DNA from: Glandiceps talaboti
Lineage: Eukaryota > Hemichordata > Enteropneusta > Spengelidae
Direction: 5' to 3'
Length of the DNA: 64,000 nt
NCBI RefSeq assembly: GCF_964340395.1
Contig: NC_135567.1
Span: 12,010,984-12,074,983 of the forward strand
In this document: positions 9,462 to 20,682 of the stretch, piece by piece
How the letters are laid out: every line of letters begins with the position of its first letter
Position numbering within the stretch: the first letter of the stretch is position 1
Translations under genes and position numbers: made by a program
Notes under the pieces: model-generated
Told to the model about the DNA's origin: nothing
Database searches by the model: none
What the model saw: only the letters and a program-made list of their open reading frames with translations

Positions 9462-11585
9462 GTAAGTGCAATATATAGTGTTATATAGTCGGGAGTATAG
9501 CGGGTTCAACGCGAGGTTACTTGATAATCAAGTGGGATTCATGGTCATGGTACGGAAACATGTCGTGTGACTTGCTACAGGTATTGTAAACAAATGACGT
9601 AACATTTGTAGAAATGTGTATAGGATTGTTTGTCGCATGCTAACGGTCACGAAATGTGACTCATCCGAGCGAAAATTCGCACAATTCTCCTAGCATGAGA
9701 CCACAACCGCGTATTTTCAAAATTGTCAATATTTTTTTTCGGTTTGTATTGATACGTTGTTCAAACGACGTAAATGTGCAAGGTTGTCAAATCAACACTT
9801 GACTACAACCACTCCACTAAAACGTTTGTGTTTACAACTCCCCTCACCTCAGACGTCACAATTCTTTCGACAATTAGAAACATTTCGAGACTAGAGCTAA
9901 CGGGCAAGAGTTTTTGTCTAATTGATCTACCTACAGAATAACAACTGTACAGTTCAAAATTAAACCTGTCATTGTTTCTGTGTGACATTATTTTTAGCTG
10001 GTGATGTGTTCCTAATTCGCCGAATACGTTAATCTTCAACCTGTAATCGGGTGACCTCTGAACTGCACAGTTTGTTTATCAGCATACATATGTCCTAACA
10101 GCTACAAAGCCATACAGTCATATGACCCATACTAGGCTTACAGCAAGCCGTCATCGCTAAATCCAATGTAAATCGTACGCTATGTGTCTTAAGATGTATT
10201 ATAATTATCATAAAATATCTTTGTTCAGGGTAAAACTCAACACGCGTTACAAACGACGCAAGGCGTTGCAGGGTTGTCCTCTTTCCATTGAGGCAATCAT
10301 ACATCAAATCGACAATCACGGAAAAGTCCACTTACAAATTCTGTGATACATTAGGACATAAAATACCCACATTATGACATTATACCTCGTCCAGATAAAT
10401 CAAGTTACCGCTTGTGAAAAGAAATGTCTCTTTAATTGTCTACGAAGTGAAGTGTTAGCCTGCTTTATATGTTCAGGTAACGAATTCCTGAGATTTCCAC
10501 TCCACCAATTCTAAAATTAAGCGTTTTCAAAACTACACATTTTTAAGGCATTAGTTTAAATCGTTCCTTATTTCTTTCATTAGGTCTGCAAGTACTGGTC
10601 CACTAGAAAGGCGCTATACTGGATAATAACAACATTATATATATACGAAACAAATGACCTAGTCAGGTACGTATAAATAACCATACACAGTAGCTACAAA
10701 CTTTTCACCTGTGCTCAGTGTCGCTTACACACGATCATCTTATCTATGCCGAATGTGAAAGTATTATATATCGATGACTTCCCTATTATTGTATCTTTCC
10801 GATAACATGACCTCAGAAAATAGAATAGGTAGTATAGTATTTTATTTTATCTGTTTATTTTTTTTTTACAATATTGCTTCGAGCAAAAACAAAACAAGAT
10901 ATCGGTCAGAATACCCCTTCTGTTGTAGTTTGATGAAGTATGTACAAACATCTTCGGGGTAAGAAAACATACGTGCATGAAGGTCAAGAAGACAAAGAAT
11001 TCATTTTCTTTTTGTTTTCAAAAAAATATTAGAGTCGACAGCCTTAACTAGGATCGGTCAAGTTATCAGAAACACATTTTTATTTTATTTTGCCTTTTTT
11101 CGTCGTCGAAATAAATAAAACGAAAACTACTTGAAGAAATAGTTCAGAGTGTTTAAATCAAAAGAGCAACCAATCTACCTCAAGTGATGAAATGACAAAA
11201 TTCATGTCATTAAACGAGCAATATGAGTTCATTATTATACTACATACATGACATTATACACCGTCCCATCTGTAGTTTAAGAAACGTGGATGTTTAGTAG
11301 TGGTTGTTGTGGACTGGTAAGGCTCAGCATGACCTCAATCGTATAAGGAAAGCCATCTACAATCATTCTTTTATTCTGCCCATGTTTGCCTGTAATTTTG
11401 TCTAACCACTTATTTTCTCACAACAATCTTAATGCTAATCTGACCTCAGCATTTGATTTATACAAATAATAAAAGCAACGAGAACATTCATGTATCTTAT
11501 TGCATTGCCAATGCAATAACTTTGATTCTGATATTTGAAGGTCTTGTATTCATTCGAGTTATTCTTAACGTTTCTTCAATCATAG
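9462..11585 (+). other. Intron 1 of the 11595 gene
   Basis: From GTAAGTGCAATA to TTTCTTCAATCATAG. AT-rich, with no long repeat and no convincing open frame; short frames on both strands lack any recognisable domain. Confidence 0.55.
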
Positions 11586-11594
11586 GCTGAAGGG

Positions 11595-13148
11595 ATGGCT
11601 ACCGGTGATCGCAAACGTAGAGCAACAACAGCACCGTCCCATGAAACAGTTGGTTCAATTGAGTGCTTTGTAACCAACCTATCCACAAATCTATACAACA
11701 ACTCTGACCTCAGTGACGTAGTGTTGAAAGTCGGGGTAAAGGTGTATCACGCACATAAGTTTCTCCTGGCCAACTTCAGTGACGTTTTCCGTACAATGTT
11801 GATGGAAGGCCGCTGGACAGATGCCAAGAAACGTGTCGTCACTTTAAAGGAGGCACCAGAATGTGTTAGAATTTTTGATAGATTTTTAAGATTTATGTAT
11901 TGTGGTCAGATAGATTTAGATATTGAGAGTGTTGTACCTTTATTATCTTTAGCAGATAAATACAACGTTCATCAGATTAAGTCTTTATGTGAAGATTACA
12001 TGGTTACACAAGTCGAAACTAACAGCAATGTAAACGGGGCTTTACAGTGGTGGAAGTTTGCAGAAAGTTTTAGTTTAGATAGGTTGTCAAAAAGTTGCTT
12101 TAAATTGATTTGTGAAAATTTAGATGAGGCATTAGTTGCTAGAGAGTGGGTTGGTTTACATTTTGACCACTTGTGTAAGCTGTTAGAAACAACGGATCTG
12201 TATGTTACTGGTGAATATCAGTTGTATAAAGGGGTCACTAAGTGGATAGAGGCCAAGATGACTACACAAAATACTGACGAATACATTGCCAAGTTGTTGC
12301 CACTAATTCGTTTCCCCCATATGACACCTGAGCAGCTTGATTCTATTGAAAAATCGCAACTTTGTGAAAATAATACTTCGATTTTTGGGAAATATTTGTA
12401 CGAGGCATTTAAATTTCACACAATGAGTGATAAGGCCACTTGTGAATTCACAGGTGTAAAGTTCGAACCGCGAATGTATGGATTCGATGTGAAGTCACAA
12501 AATGGATTGACAACATTAAATATTCGGTCTAATAACATCCCTGATTGTCAACCCCACAAGTATGTATCAACCTTGAGTTCGCGACATGCAGTCAACGTAC
12601 AGGCCAAGTTGGCTGGCTCACAGGCAAAGCGGGGACCACTACAGTACAGTTGGTCTCTGGCGATTAACAGTGTACAGATAGGGCAAAATAAACATCTTAT
12701 TATGCAGTTTATTCCTGACGATCAAAACACTAATATGAAATACCGCCTCAACATCACTTTGAGAGAAATGGAGGTTAAGCAGGAAATGCAGGGAGGGTGC
12801 CATTACGATTCCGGAACCGTCAAAAGGGGCTTTGTAAAAGGTGTCTTAAAATCTGATGGCATTGTTGGTAAATTTAAATCTCATGTAGCTTCATTCAATT
12901 CACAGAAATCTCCTGATCAAGTAAGGGTTACTACGTGGTTAAAAGAGATATATGGGCAACAGAAACAACACCAACAGCAACGGCAACAATTTGGGTCGCA
13001 CTTCGGAGGCTTTAGCAGTTATGCGAGAACAAGCATCCCCTGGCGTCAACGGAATTCAGCAAATGCTGTTCTGTGCGCATTCCTAGATTTTAATGATTCT
13101 CAGAACCTTTCAATCTCCACACGCATATGTATATTTGCCTACCAGTGA
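11595..13148 (+). CDS. BTB-BACK protein 2 (class A C-terminus)
   Basis: Predicted protein of 517 residues. The start is MATGDRKRR, 9 nt after the acceptor TTTCTTCAATCATAG; its N-terminus is more basic and diverged than the MATS paralogs. BTB at about 30-140 (LSDVVLKVGVKVYHAHKFLL), BACK at about 145-255 (WWKFAESFSLDRLSKSCFKL), then the class A C-terminal region (YSWSLAINSVQIGQNKHLIM, MKYRLNITLREMEVKQ), a Gln-rich stretch of CAA/CAG codons near 455-470, and the end NLSISTRICIFAYQ. The 3' flank has AATAAA at 13911. From about 12148 to 15239 the DNA is duplicated at 20683-24210. Molecular role is inferred only from the family (adaptor or scaffold). Confidence 0.9.
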   Translation: MATGDRKRRATTAPSHETVGSIECFVTNLSTNLYNNSDLSDVVLKVGVKVYHAHKFLLANFSDVFRTMLMEGRWTDAKKRVVTLKEAPECVRIFDRFLRFMYCGQIDLDIESVVPLLSLADKYNVHQIKSLCEDYMVTQVETNSNVNGALQWWKFAESFSLDRLSKSCFKLICENLDEALVAREWVGLHFDHLCKLLETTDLYVTGEYQLYKGVTKWIEAKMTTQNTDEYIAKLLPLIRFPHMTPEQLDSIEKSQLCENNTSIFGKYLYEAFKFHTMSDKATCEFTGVKFEPRMYGFDVKSQNGLTTLNIRSNNIPDCQPHKYVSTLSSRHAVNVQAKLAGSQAKRGPLQYSWSLAINSVQIGQNKHLIMQFIPDDQNTNMKYRLNITLREMEVKQEMQGGCHYDSGTVKRGFVKGVLKSDGIVGKFKSHVASFNSQKSPDQVRVTTWLKEIYGQQKQHQQQRQQFGSHFGGFSSYARTSIPWRQRNSANAVLCAFLDFNDSQNLSISTRICIFAYQ

Positions 13149-13990
13149 CAAACTAAAACAGATTGTATGCAGCAGTTCAAATTTTCCACGTCAATAACAG
13201 AACAAATAAGATACTAACAGAATTTTAAATTTATGTATTTTATATCTTTCATTCAGTAACCATCAGTCAATGAAAGAATACTAATTAGATACATTTAGTA
13301 AGTTAGATTTGGTTTTATCAAAAACTGAAGCAATAGACAAATATAAATCTTCAAGTAAAAAAATGTTCCCTTAAAACGGTATTTATAGTTAGTCAGGCTG
13401 AGAAAGTGCTCATGGCAATACAGCGGACTGTAACAATTATTACAAGTACTGCACCAGAAGCCGGAATAATGTACCATATTTTGAAGATTACTGTATGTCA
13501 TACTCTATGACAGATTCTCAGAAGTAGAGAAATCCAGGAGCCAAATATAATTACAAAACGATTATAACACGAAATCGTTGGACGAAATTTTATCAGCTGA
13601 AAACCAAATACAATGTGTCACTTTAATATTTTGAGAAATTTCTATGACTAGATTGAATGTCTATTCATTTGAGTACGGAAAGGTACAAGCCTGTGAAAAG
13701 AAACCATTTTTAGTCACAAGATAATATATATTACTTACTTTTCATGAATATAGTTTAATCAATATAAAACAAAGGATGATGATTTGTATTATTTCACCAG
13801 TTGGTCGACCATAAAAAGTTAATGTGATTACTTGTAGGGGTGTAATTTGAATAACGATATTGGCATCAACATATGTAATTTGAATATTAGCTTTTATAAT
13901 TCAAATAAGCAATAAAGTGAATTTTCTCCAGAATTGAATCACTTCAATTTTTGGTAGGATTGTGTGTAATATTGTTGAAATGTTTACAAT
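13149..13990 (+). other. 3' flank/UTR of BTB-BACK gene 2 with conserved AATAAA
   Basis: The block ending in AAATAAGCAATAAAGT (AATAAA 13911-13916) is conserved downstream of the 27990, 33247 and 38781 units and in the 22 kb copy. It is likely the polyadenylation signal of an unusually long 3'UTR of about 0.8 kb. Confidence 0.55.
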
Positions 13991-14047
13991 AAAGGTATAT
14001 AGGTATGGTACAGCTTTACAAATTTGAAGTAGAAGTAGGACATCCTA

Positions 14048-14048
<1 letters not shown>

Positions 14049-14082
<34 letters not shown>

Positions 14083-14152
14083 AACATACATACATACATA
14101 CATACATACATACATACATACATACATACATACATACATACATACATACATA
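14049..14152. repeat. (TA)n(CA)n(CATA)n microsatellite
   Basis: Dinucleotide TA, then CA, then CATA units. The paralogous array at 22911-23094 has a much longer TA part, so this locus changed length after the duplication. Confidence 0.95.
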
Positions 14153-14334
14153 CACGATTAGGACAATCGTGAGGAGACAGAAAAGTGTAAAAGCTATTGT
14201 ACAGATAAAATATACTTTTATCAACTAAGGGTTCTAGAGATGTTCAACGGATATTGATTTAATCGACATTTTGGTCATATGAATATGAAACCCTGACCAT
14301 TACAGGTGATTTCCCCAGATACTATAAATGACGG

Positions 14335-14530
14335 GTGCTCACTCAGCGACATAGTAAACAGAAGGTGTGTCTCTAATAGTATGTACAGTTTGCATCGACA
14401 GGTACACAGTAATATAATTGTTCGTCATCATACACGTCCCGTCTGTGACGTCTTGACCGTCTAAATCAAGGCGATCAACGCTGACAACAACATTAATTAC
14501 TGTGACGTTAACAATTAATTGTTTTCGGTA
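14335..14530 (+). promoter_or_regulatory. Exon-1-like block without its donor
   Basis: Has AGAAGGTGTGTCTCTAATAG, CGTCTGTGACGTC and GGCGATCAACGCTGACAACA, as in the other exon 1 blocks. The part that should end in the donor is replaced by AATTGTTTTCGGTAAGAAGG, which resembles intron DNA near 26380. A deletion joining exon 1 to intron DNA would explain this. No BTB coding exon follows before the LINE. Confidence 0.5.
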
Positions 14531-14849
14531 AGAAGGCTATATCTCAAGAATGCACGCTTCAAATTCTGTATAACTTGGTACATACATTTGCGATACCAAA
14601 GTGCATCTGTCTTAAAAATGTTATCGATTTAGCTTTTAGTTTTAATACTTTATTGGCATATTTCGGTAATTAGACGCAGTGGACACACAAAGGAAAGTTG
14701 TTTCTGGTCAGAAAACGTTCCCTAAAGGGGTGTGACGACGTGAATTGTTCATGACTTACTTTGGCAGTTGTCTTCCCTGAAGTAGCAATTACAGTAGGGA
14801 GAGTTATTTTGTGTTTCCCTTGGATCTGCATTCTGCATTGGCTGAACAT

Positions 14850-14994
14850 TGGTTGGCTGGCTGGTTGATTGGTTGATTGATTAAATGATTGGTTGGTTGG
14901 CTGGCTGGCTGGCTGGCTGGCTGGCCCTGCTGGCTGGCTGGCTGGTTGGCTGGTTGGCTGGCTGGCGCTACTAGCTGGCTAGCTGGCTGGCTGG

Positions 14995-15075
<81 letters not shown>

Positions 15076-15240
15076 TGTTTGAGTGAGTGAGTGAGTGAGT
15101 GAGTGAGTGAGTGAGTGAGTGAGTGAGTGAGTGAGTGAGTGAGTGAGTGAGTGAGTGAGTGAGTGAGTGAGTGAGTGAGTGAGTGAGTGAGTGAGTGAGT
15201 GAGTGAGTGAGTGAGTGAGTGAGTGAGTGAGTGAGTGAGT
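14850..15240. repeat. (GGCT)/(GATT)n/(GAGT)n array next to the LINE 3' end
   Basis: GGCTGGCT units, GATT array (14993-15072), GTTTGTTT, then a GAGT array (15080-15240) that abuts the LINE tail. The same order occurs at 23814-24210. Confidence 0.96.
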
Positions 15241-15405
15241 TGTTGTTGTTGTTGTTGTTCCTTTATTCCTCCTCAAAAAAGAGAAGAGTTACACAACAAT
15301 AAAGCAAAAAACTATCAAATCAGATCAAAGAGGAAAAGTATAAATAATTACAGAAAACTAATTGCAATATTCATGTTTCAAATAAACATGGCGTAGGGTT
15401 CGTTT

Positions 15406-18400
15406 CTAAATGTCCAGGCACATATGCATAAACTTTAAGATGATATCTTGAAGTAGTTCTGTGTTAATGAGGAGATTGTCGTTGCAAAAGACATCTCCTA
15501 AAATTCTGACAATGAAATCAAACTCATCTAGGTTGAATAAAGCCACAGAAAAGTCTACATTGAGTTCATTGAAGAGACTTGTCCAGAAATAGTCTCTAGC
15601 AGTGGAAGTTTGGCGACATGACGTTGTTAGATGAATGAGAAGGTTATCAGCAACGTCTTCACATTTGGAGCATTTTATATTGCATGGAGTGGCAAGAACT
15701 TTCATGATTTTGTAAACAGTTGACTTGTATTTAGGGAATTTGCGTGAGTAGGAATATAAATGAAACGGCAATATATGTTTATGTAACTGAGAGAAGAGCT
15801 GTAGTTCACCTCTAGTTGCAATTCTATCTCTCCAAAGATTGCACTCTTTCTCATATATAGCATCTTTTACAATAATTTTCCAAAGGAATTTAGGCGGAAA
15901 ATAACCAGTTGCACAGAACTCGTCTAAGAAGCAAAGTAATCCGTATTTCAAAAGAATATTCATAATATCAGGTATAAAGCCTAAGCGTTTCTTTACAGAT
16001 GAAAACTTAAATTCAAAAAGTCGTTGTAAGAATACATGTTTTCTTACTGAGAAATTATCACAGTTACATAGAGTTCCAAAAAAACGCAATTTACAATTGT
16101 CAATGTATGCCTCAATTGGTATCAAACCTACTGCGCTTAGAGCTAAATCAGTCGGAGTTTTGGAGGGAAAACCTTGAATGGTTTTGGCAGCATATCTCTG
16201 ACAACGTTCAAGCATTAGAAGTTCAGTTTCATTGGGAGTCCAAAGTTCACAAGTATGAAAGGCTGCAGGAAGACACATGCGTTTCCAGACTTCTGTACTG
16301 ACGATTGGATTGAGACCGTAAGGTCCAATACCAACACTGCGTAACGAATTTATCAGACACCTGGCTTTCTTACAAACAGAGAGTGTACGTTCCATCGACG
16401 ATAAATTATTTGTAAATTGCATGCCGACGATTGTAATTGAATCTACTTCAGTGAGAGGACAGTTGTTCAGAGACAAGTTTCGATGTTGGCGCGAGCGTTC
16501 ACGTTCTCGTGTTGTTTCACCGAAAACGAGTAATCTACATTTTGTGGCTGAGAGCTTCAGTCTCCATGTCGAGCAGTAATTGCATACAATGTTCAACATT
16601 TTTTGACATGTAGAGCGAGTTGGTGCTAATATTGAGATGTCATCTGCTAACGCAGGCGCACCAAGAAATAGCGAATCGATGTAACATCCGAATCTACTGT
16701 TCTCGAGTTCAACGAGGAGGTCATTTGCATAAATTAGGAATAGAGTTGTAGAAAGGATACTTCCTTGTCGTACACCTTGAAATAGTCGATATTCCTCAGA
16801 CGTATACGTGTCTATGGCGATTTGACATTTTTGTCCGTGAAACATGTTTTTCAATAATCTCCAAAGTTTTGCGTTGATGCCCAAAGTGTACAGTTTGTGA
16901 AATAAACCATTCCACCAAATCGAGTCAAAAGCTTTTTGAAGGTCAAGACTGCACATAAATACCTTGCTACCTCTTTCAACGTGATGAAGAATTGTCTCTT
17001 GAATGCAGAATGCTGTGGTGATATTACTCTGACCAGGTTGATAGCCGGCTTGTAGGGGATGTGGTAAATTTTTGTCACAGAGCCATGGTTGTAGGCGATG
17101 CGAAATGCACATTTCAAAGAGTTTTTGCAGAGTCGGTAGCAGTGTGATGCCCCTGTAGTTTGCGGGATCAAAACGATTTTTGTTACCACCCTTGAAAATT
17201 GGAACAAGGTATGCAGATTTGAATGATGAAGGAATGTATTCAACATTAATCAATGCATTAAATAAATTAACTAATGCGTCCATAAGAAAGGGGCCTCCGA
17301 AAATAATGTGTTCGTATGTGATGGAGTCTGGCCCTCCTGCTTTTCCACGTTTCAGTTTTCCTATAGCATGTGAGATATCTTCTATAGAGAGTGGTCGAGA
17401 CAGAATTGTTTCAGCGTTATCGTGGCTAGAAGCTGAGAGGTTGTCAAGTTCTTCGTCGATTTGGACTCTGAACGAACTTACAAATGAATTGTCTTCTAGT
17501 GGTTCATAGAGTTGTTTGAAGTAGTCCGCAAAAGTGTTGACAACACAAGTATGATTGGAAATTGTTTCGCCGTCTGTTTTTAGGACAGGAAAGCTGTTAC
17601 ACGTATTTTTTCTACGAATATTTACATTCCGCCAGAATAGAGATTGGTCAAGTTCGATAGCGTTTTCAATGAAATCAAATTTTTCACATTCTGCTTTACG
17701 TTGTCGTTGTCTCAGTTCTTTTCTAAAATTGCGTTTTGCTTCTTTATAGTTGCGAAAAGACTCGTGTTGTAATCCTCTTGGCCTACCGGCCGAGATCCAC
17801 TTATTCCGAAGTGCTAAAGATTTCTTATGAAGAGACCGAACATCTTTCCAGTAGGGTTTTAGAAACGGTTTGAATTTGGATGAAGGGATGGTTTCAGATG
17901 CCGTATCACGGAGAATCTTTATGAGTGTGCTTGTATATTGATCTATATCAGCCGGGCATGAGAGTATTTCTTTTTCTAGTGAAATTGTCTTTAATTTATC
18001 TGACAACGATCTAGTGTACGACTCTTTTATTGAGTTAATGTCAAGCTTCGACCACTTTAAGCGAGATTTCTGTGGTAAAGAGGTCCGAGTGTGTGAGATT
18101 TCGAGGTTCAAGTCACAAATAACTGGATAGTGATCTGAAAGGTTCAAGGCAGAGTCATATAAGACTTTACACGATTTTAGCGTAAAAACGAGGTGACGTG
18201 GGATCAGAATCGAATCTAAAGTTGACTTACTTTGTCCGCTGTAGGCACTGAAAGTTTCGATTGGGCCTGTGCATAAGTTCAGCAAATTTGCCGGAATTAG
18301 ATCACAAGAATGTATAAATTGTCCGATTGCCCTTTCTCTAGTCGAGACTGGGGTTCCATGGTGACGAGGCCCGAATAGGTTAGCGTTAAAATCACCGAGA

Positions 18401-18948
18401 ATGATGACATCACCCATAGGTGAATAAGTTGAATGAAGATCTTCTAAGAAGTTAATGTATTCAGTGTAAGAGTCAACAGTATAATTAACAGGTGGCAAAT
18501 ATACTGCAAAAACAAAGATGCATTTAGTTTCATAATTTCTATGCATGTAATTGATTTTGAGTCCGATAACACGGTCATCATCGAAATCGAGATAATCAAT
18601 AGTCGATGTGAGAGACTTCCTGATTAAGAATGCCACACCCCCTTGGCCACGTAAGGAGAAATCGGCAGGATTTATCTCCAAAGCTCTATCATAGACGCCA
18701 AACGATGTAAAGTTCAAGTCGATAGAGTTCAGAAAATGCATTGAGTGTGGAAAAAGCCAGTGTTCTGTAATTGCAAGAATATCAATTTCCGGAAGGAGCT
18801 TGGTTAAGTACGGTACTGTGGACATCACTCCACATACATTCCAACAGCCAAGTCGTAGATTTTTCTCATTGTCGGGTGTAGAAGAAGTCATTAAAGTTGT
18901 AATTAAAAGCAACAAAAAAGCACGAAATTGCTTTTTAGTCATCTTCAT
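15406..18948 (-). CDS. LINE ORF2: endonuclease and reverse transcriptase
   Basis: 1180 residues. An APE-type endonuclease at about 30-285 shows GCWNVCGV, an Asn/Glu-containing TEHW, GDFNANL (185-191), TLDSILIP (243-250) and SDHYPV (271-276). Reverse transcriptase at about 525-800 shows KAGGPDSITYEHI, NYRGITLLP, LDLQKAFDSIWW, FQGVRQGSILS and the catalytic ALADDIS (766-772), where the usual aromatic residue of the YxDD box is Leu. A C-terminal Cys-His motif is C-x2-C-x9-H-x4-C (Cys1093 to Cys1111). No internal stop or frameshift. The start overlaps the ORF1 end by 14 nt. It would nick target DNA and reverse-transcribe the element RNA. Confidence 0.95.
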   Translation of the reverse strand: MKMTKKQFRAFLLLLITTLMTSSTPDNEKNLRLGCWNVCGVMSTVPYLTKLLPEIDILAITEHWLFPHSMHFLNSIDLNFTSFGVYDRALEINPADFSLRGQGGVAFLIRKSLTSTIDYLDFDDDRVIGLKINYMHRNYETKCIFVFAVYLPPVNYTVDSYTEYINFLEDLHSTYSPMGDVIILGDFNANLFGPRHHGTPVSTRERAIGQFIHSCDLIPANLLNLCTGPIETFSAYSGQSKSTLDSILIPRHLVFTLKSCKVLYDSALNLSDHYPVICDLNLEISHTRTSLPQKSRLKWSKLDINSIKESYTRSLSDKLKTISLEKEILSCPADIDQYTSTLIKILRDTASETIPSSKFKPFLKPYWKDVRSLHKKSLALRNKWISAGRPRGLQHESFRNYKEAKRNFRKELRQRQRKAECEKFDFIENAIELDQSLFWRNVNIRRKNTCNSFPVLKTDGETISNHTCVVNTFADYFKQLYEPLEDNSFVSSFRVQIDEELDNLSASSHDNAETILSRPLSIEDISHAIGKLKRGKAGGPDSITYEHIIFGGPFLMDALVNLFNALINVEYIPSSFKSAYLVPIFKGGNKNRFDPANYRGITLLPTLQKLFEMCISHRLQPWLCDKNLPHPLQAGYQPGQSNITTAFCIQETILHHVERGSKVFMCSLDLQKAFDSIWWNGLFHKLYTLGINAKLWRLLKNMFHGQKCQIAIDTYTSEEYRLFQGVRQGSILSTTLFLIYANDLLVELENSRFGCYIDSLFLGAPALADDISILAPTRSTCQKMLNIVCNYCSTWRLKLSATKCRLLVFGETTRERERSRQHRNLSLNNCPLTEVDSITIVGMQFTNNLSSMERTLSVCKKARCLINSLRSVGIGPYGLNPIVSTEVWKRMCLPAAFHTCELWTPNETELLMLERCQRYAAKTIQGFPSKTPTDLALSAVGLIPIEAYIDNCKLRFFGTLCNCDNFSVRKHVFLQRLFEFKFSSVKKRLGFIPDIMNILLKYGLLCFLDEFCATGYFPPKFLWKIIVKDAIYEKECNLWRDRIATRGELQLFSQLHKHILPFHLYSYSRKFPKYKSTVYKIMKVLATPCNIKCSKCEDVADNLLIHLTTSCRQTSTARDYFWTSLFNELNVDFSVALFNLDEFDFIVRILGDVFCNDNLLINTELLQDIILKFMHMCLDI

Positions 18949-20653
18949 TGACAGTCATGTGCTCTTGGCGTTCGTGTTGAGCATTTCTTAATTTCATTTG
19001 CTCCGAAAATCTATGTTCCCCTAACCACACTCTACAGGAAACGTTTGGTGGCCAAAAACATTCGGCGAGAAGTTGGCTTACAAAGCGCGACGGTACATTG
19101 ATTTTAGCCGCTACAGCTCCCTTTCGTTTACTAGCAATAATTCGTATCATTGTGGCATGTATATTGTTTTTAGACAAGTGTCTCTCGATTTGATCACGAG
19201 TGGTGCCTACCTTAATGCCTCCTATATACATTCTCTGAGTTCGTTGTCTTTGATTAACTCCTTCAAATTCGAAGTCCGAGTGAATACGGGAAGAGTTTGG
19301 GGTAGGCAGATTTTGATTTGTTTCATGTAGAACAGCGGGTGTTTTAGAGTTTGAAGCGTCGGATGACGGGTTGAAAATGTCGCGTTGCGTTTTTGATTTT
19401 GAAATCGGTTCCGCGATCAGATTTGGCGAGTGTCTATTGACAGAATCAGGGACGGAAGTTGAAGTACACTGTGGATTTACAGCAATATGGCTTGCAAGGC
19501 ATGATGCGTATGATAGTTTATTTGTACTCTGGGATGGAGTAGACGATATTTGTGAGTCACGAGATTTACTATCATTCGGACGAGCAGAAGCGGGGTTTTC
19601 ACCCGAAGACACTGATATCACATGTGAATTTGATTCAATGGCATTATTTGGAGTAGAGGCAATTTGGTTCTCTTTGCTGTAAGGTTGAGGAATCGGATGT
19701 GTTTGTAGATCAGCAGCTGGAACTGAGGTCGACTGGTTAGGTGGTGACTTGGTGGTGTCACTCAAATTAAGTACATCATCAGCTGGTTGACTAGAAACGC
19801 GTTTATTTATCTTCTTGTCTAAACCTTTCAGTTTGGATGAAATATGGTCATGCAGAGTAGATTGACTTCCTAGATCAGTTTGAATCACCTTAACTTGTTG
19901 GTTTAATAATTTCAGTTGAGATTTGGAGTTTGCTTCGAACGCCTGGGTTTCGCCTCGGATAGTGTCAATAGTTTTCGCCATGGCGGACATCGCACATTTA
20001 GTGTTTTCCATTTCTGCTTTGACTTTACTGGACGACTTTTTCAGGAGGTCTAGTTCTTTACGCAGTTCACTGAATTCGTTGTCATGTTGCTGTTTCAATG
20101 CAAGTAGTTGAGCCATTATGGATGCCACATTGTCTCTCATACTGGTGTTTTCAAAGTCAATATCTAAAACTTGATGAGGTTCAGCATCATCTCCACTTTC
20201 AGCATATGTAAGATGCATTGTTTGACTTGAAGTAGTTTGTCCTTGTTTCAACAAGGAGGTAATGATTGTCGGGTTTTCTTCATCAAGAAATCTACAGATG
20301 TTGTAGCAGTCCTCCAACAGCTTCTCAGTGACAGTGACCTTTGCATTTTTTCGATTGAGTCTACGTGCAAGCACACCATCTGGACAAATGGAGATTTGTC
20401 GTGCTAATTTGAATAGATCATTACGTAACAGGTGAATTTCATCGATATCACTTTTCGTTTTTTCACGAAGTTCTGTAACCCAGTTAGCTCTCGGGATGCT
20501 ATCAAATCTTTTGATGGCAGTCCTGGTAAGGCGCGACTCATACAGATTTTGATTTAATGAAGTGCACTGTTCGTTGTCTTGGTAGTCTTCTTCTGAGTCA
20601 ACAGTAGAATATTCACTTACCGAAGCTTGTTCATCACTAGTTGGCATTGTCAT
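18935..20653 (-). CDS. LINE ORF1: coiled-coil, RRM-like RNA-binding protein
   Basis: 572 residues. Acidic N-terminus, an alpha-helical region at about 40-140, a long predicted coiled coil at about 172-290 (MAQLLALKQQHDNEFSELRK and following heptads), a Ser/Asn/Pro-rich linker to about 465, and an RRM-like fold at about 473-545 (QRMYIGGIKVGTTRDQIERH, then KGAVAAKINV). By family it would coat element RNA as a multimer. It ends MTVNEDD, and its stop falls inside the ORF2 start. Two in-frame ATGs are close together (codons 1 and 3). Confidence 0.9.
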   Translation of the reverse strand: MTMPTSDEQASVSEYSTVDSEEDYQDNEQCTSLNQNLYESRLTRTAIKRFDSIPRANWVTELREKTKSDIDEIHLLRNDLFKLARQISICPDGVLARRLNRKNAKVTVTEKLLEDCYNICRFLDEENPTIITSLLKQGQTTSSQTMHLTYAESGDDAEPHQVLDIDFENTSMRDNVASIMAQLLALKQQHDNEFSELRKELDLLKKSSSKVKAEMENTKCAMSAMAKTIDTIRGETQAFEANSKSQLKLLNQQVKVIQTDLGSQSTLHDHISSKLKGLDKKINKRVSSQPADDVLNLSDTTKSPPNQSTSVPAADLQTHPIPQPYSKENQIASTPNNAIESNSHVISVSSGENPASARPNDSKSRDSQISSTPSQSTNKLSYASCLASHIAVNPQCTSTSVPDSVNRHSPNLIAEPISKSKTQRDIFNPSSDASNSKTPAVLHETNQNLPTPNSSRIHSDFEFEGVNQRQRTQRMYIGGIKVGTTRDQIERHLSKNNIHATMIRIIASKRKGAVAAKINVPSRFVSQLLAECFWPPNVSCRVWLGEHRFSEQMKLRNAQHERQEHMTVNEDD

Positions 20654-20682
20654 GCAGATATGCTGTCAACGTCAAGGGTCTT

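Larger units (their letters stand above)
15240..20653 (-). mobile_element. Non-LTR retrotransposon (LINE), both ORFs open
   Basis: Minus-strand element with ORF1 (18935-20653), ORF2 (15406-18948), a short 3'UTR and a tail AATAAAGGAACAACAACAAC directly against the (ACTC)n array. Similarity to the BTB copy resumes at about 20683, so the 5' end lies between 20653 and 20683 and any 5'UTR is at most about 30 bp. It may be 5'-truncated at the ORF1 start. No clear target-site duplication is visible. It has the APE-endonuclease LINE plan; the exact clade cannot be fixed without alignment. Confidence 0.93.
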
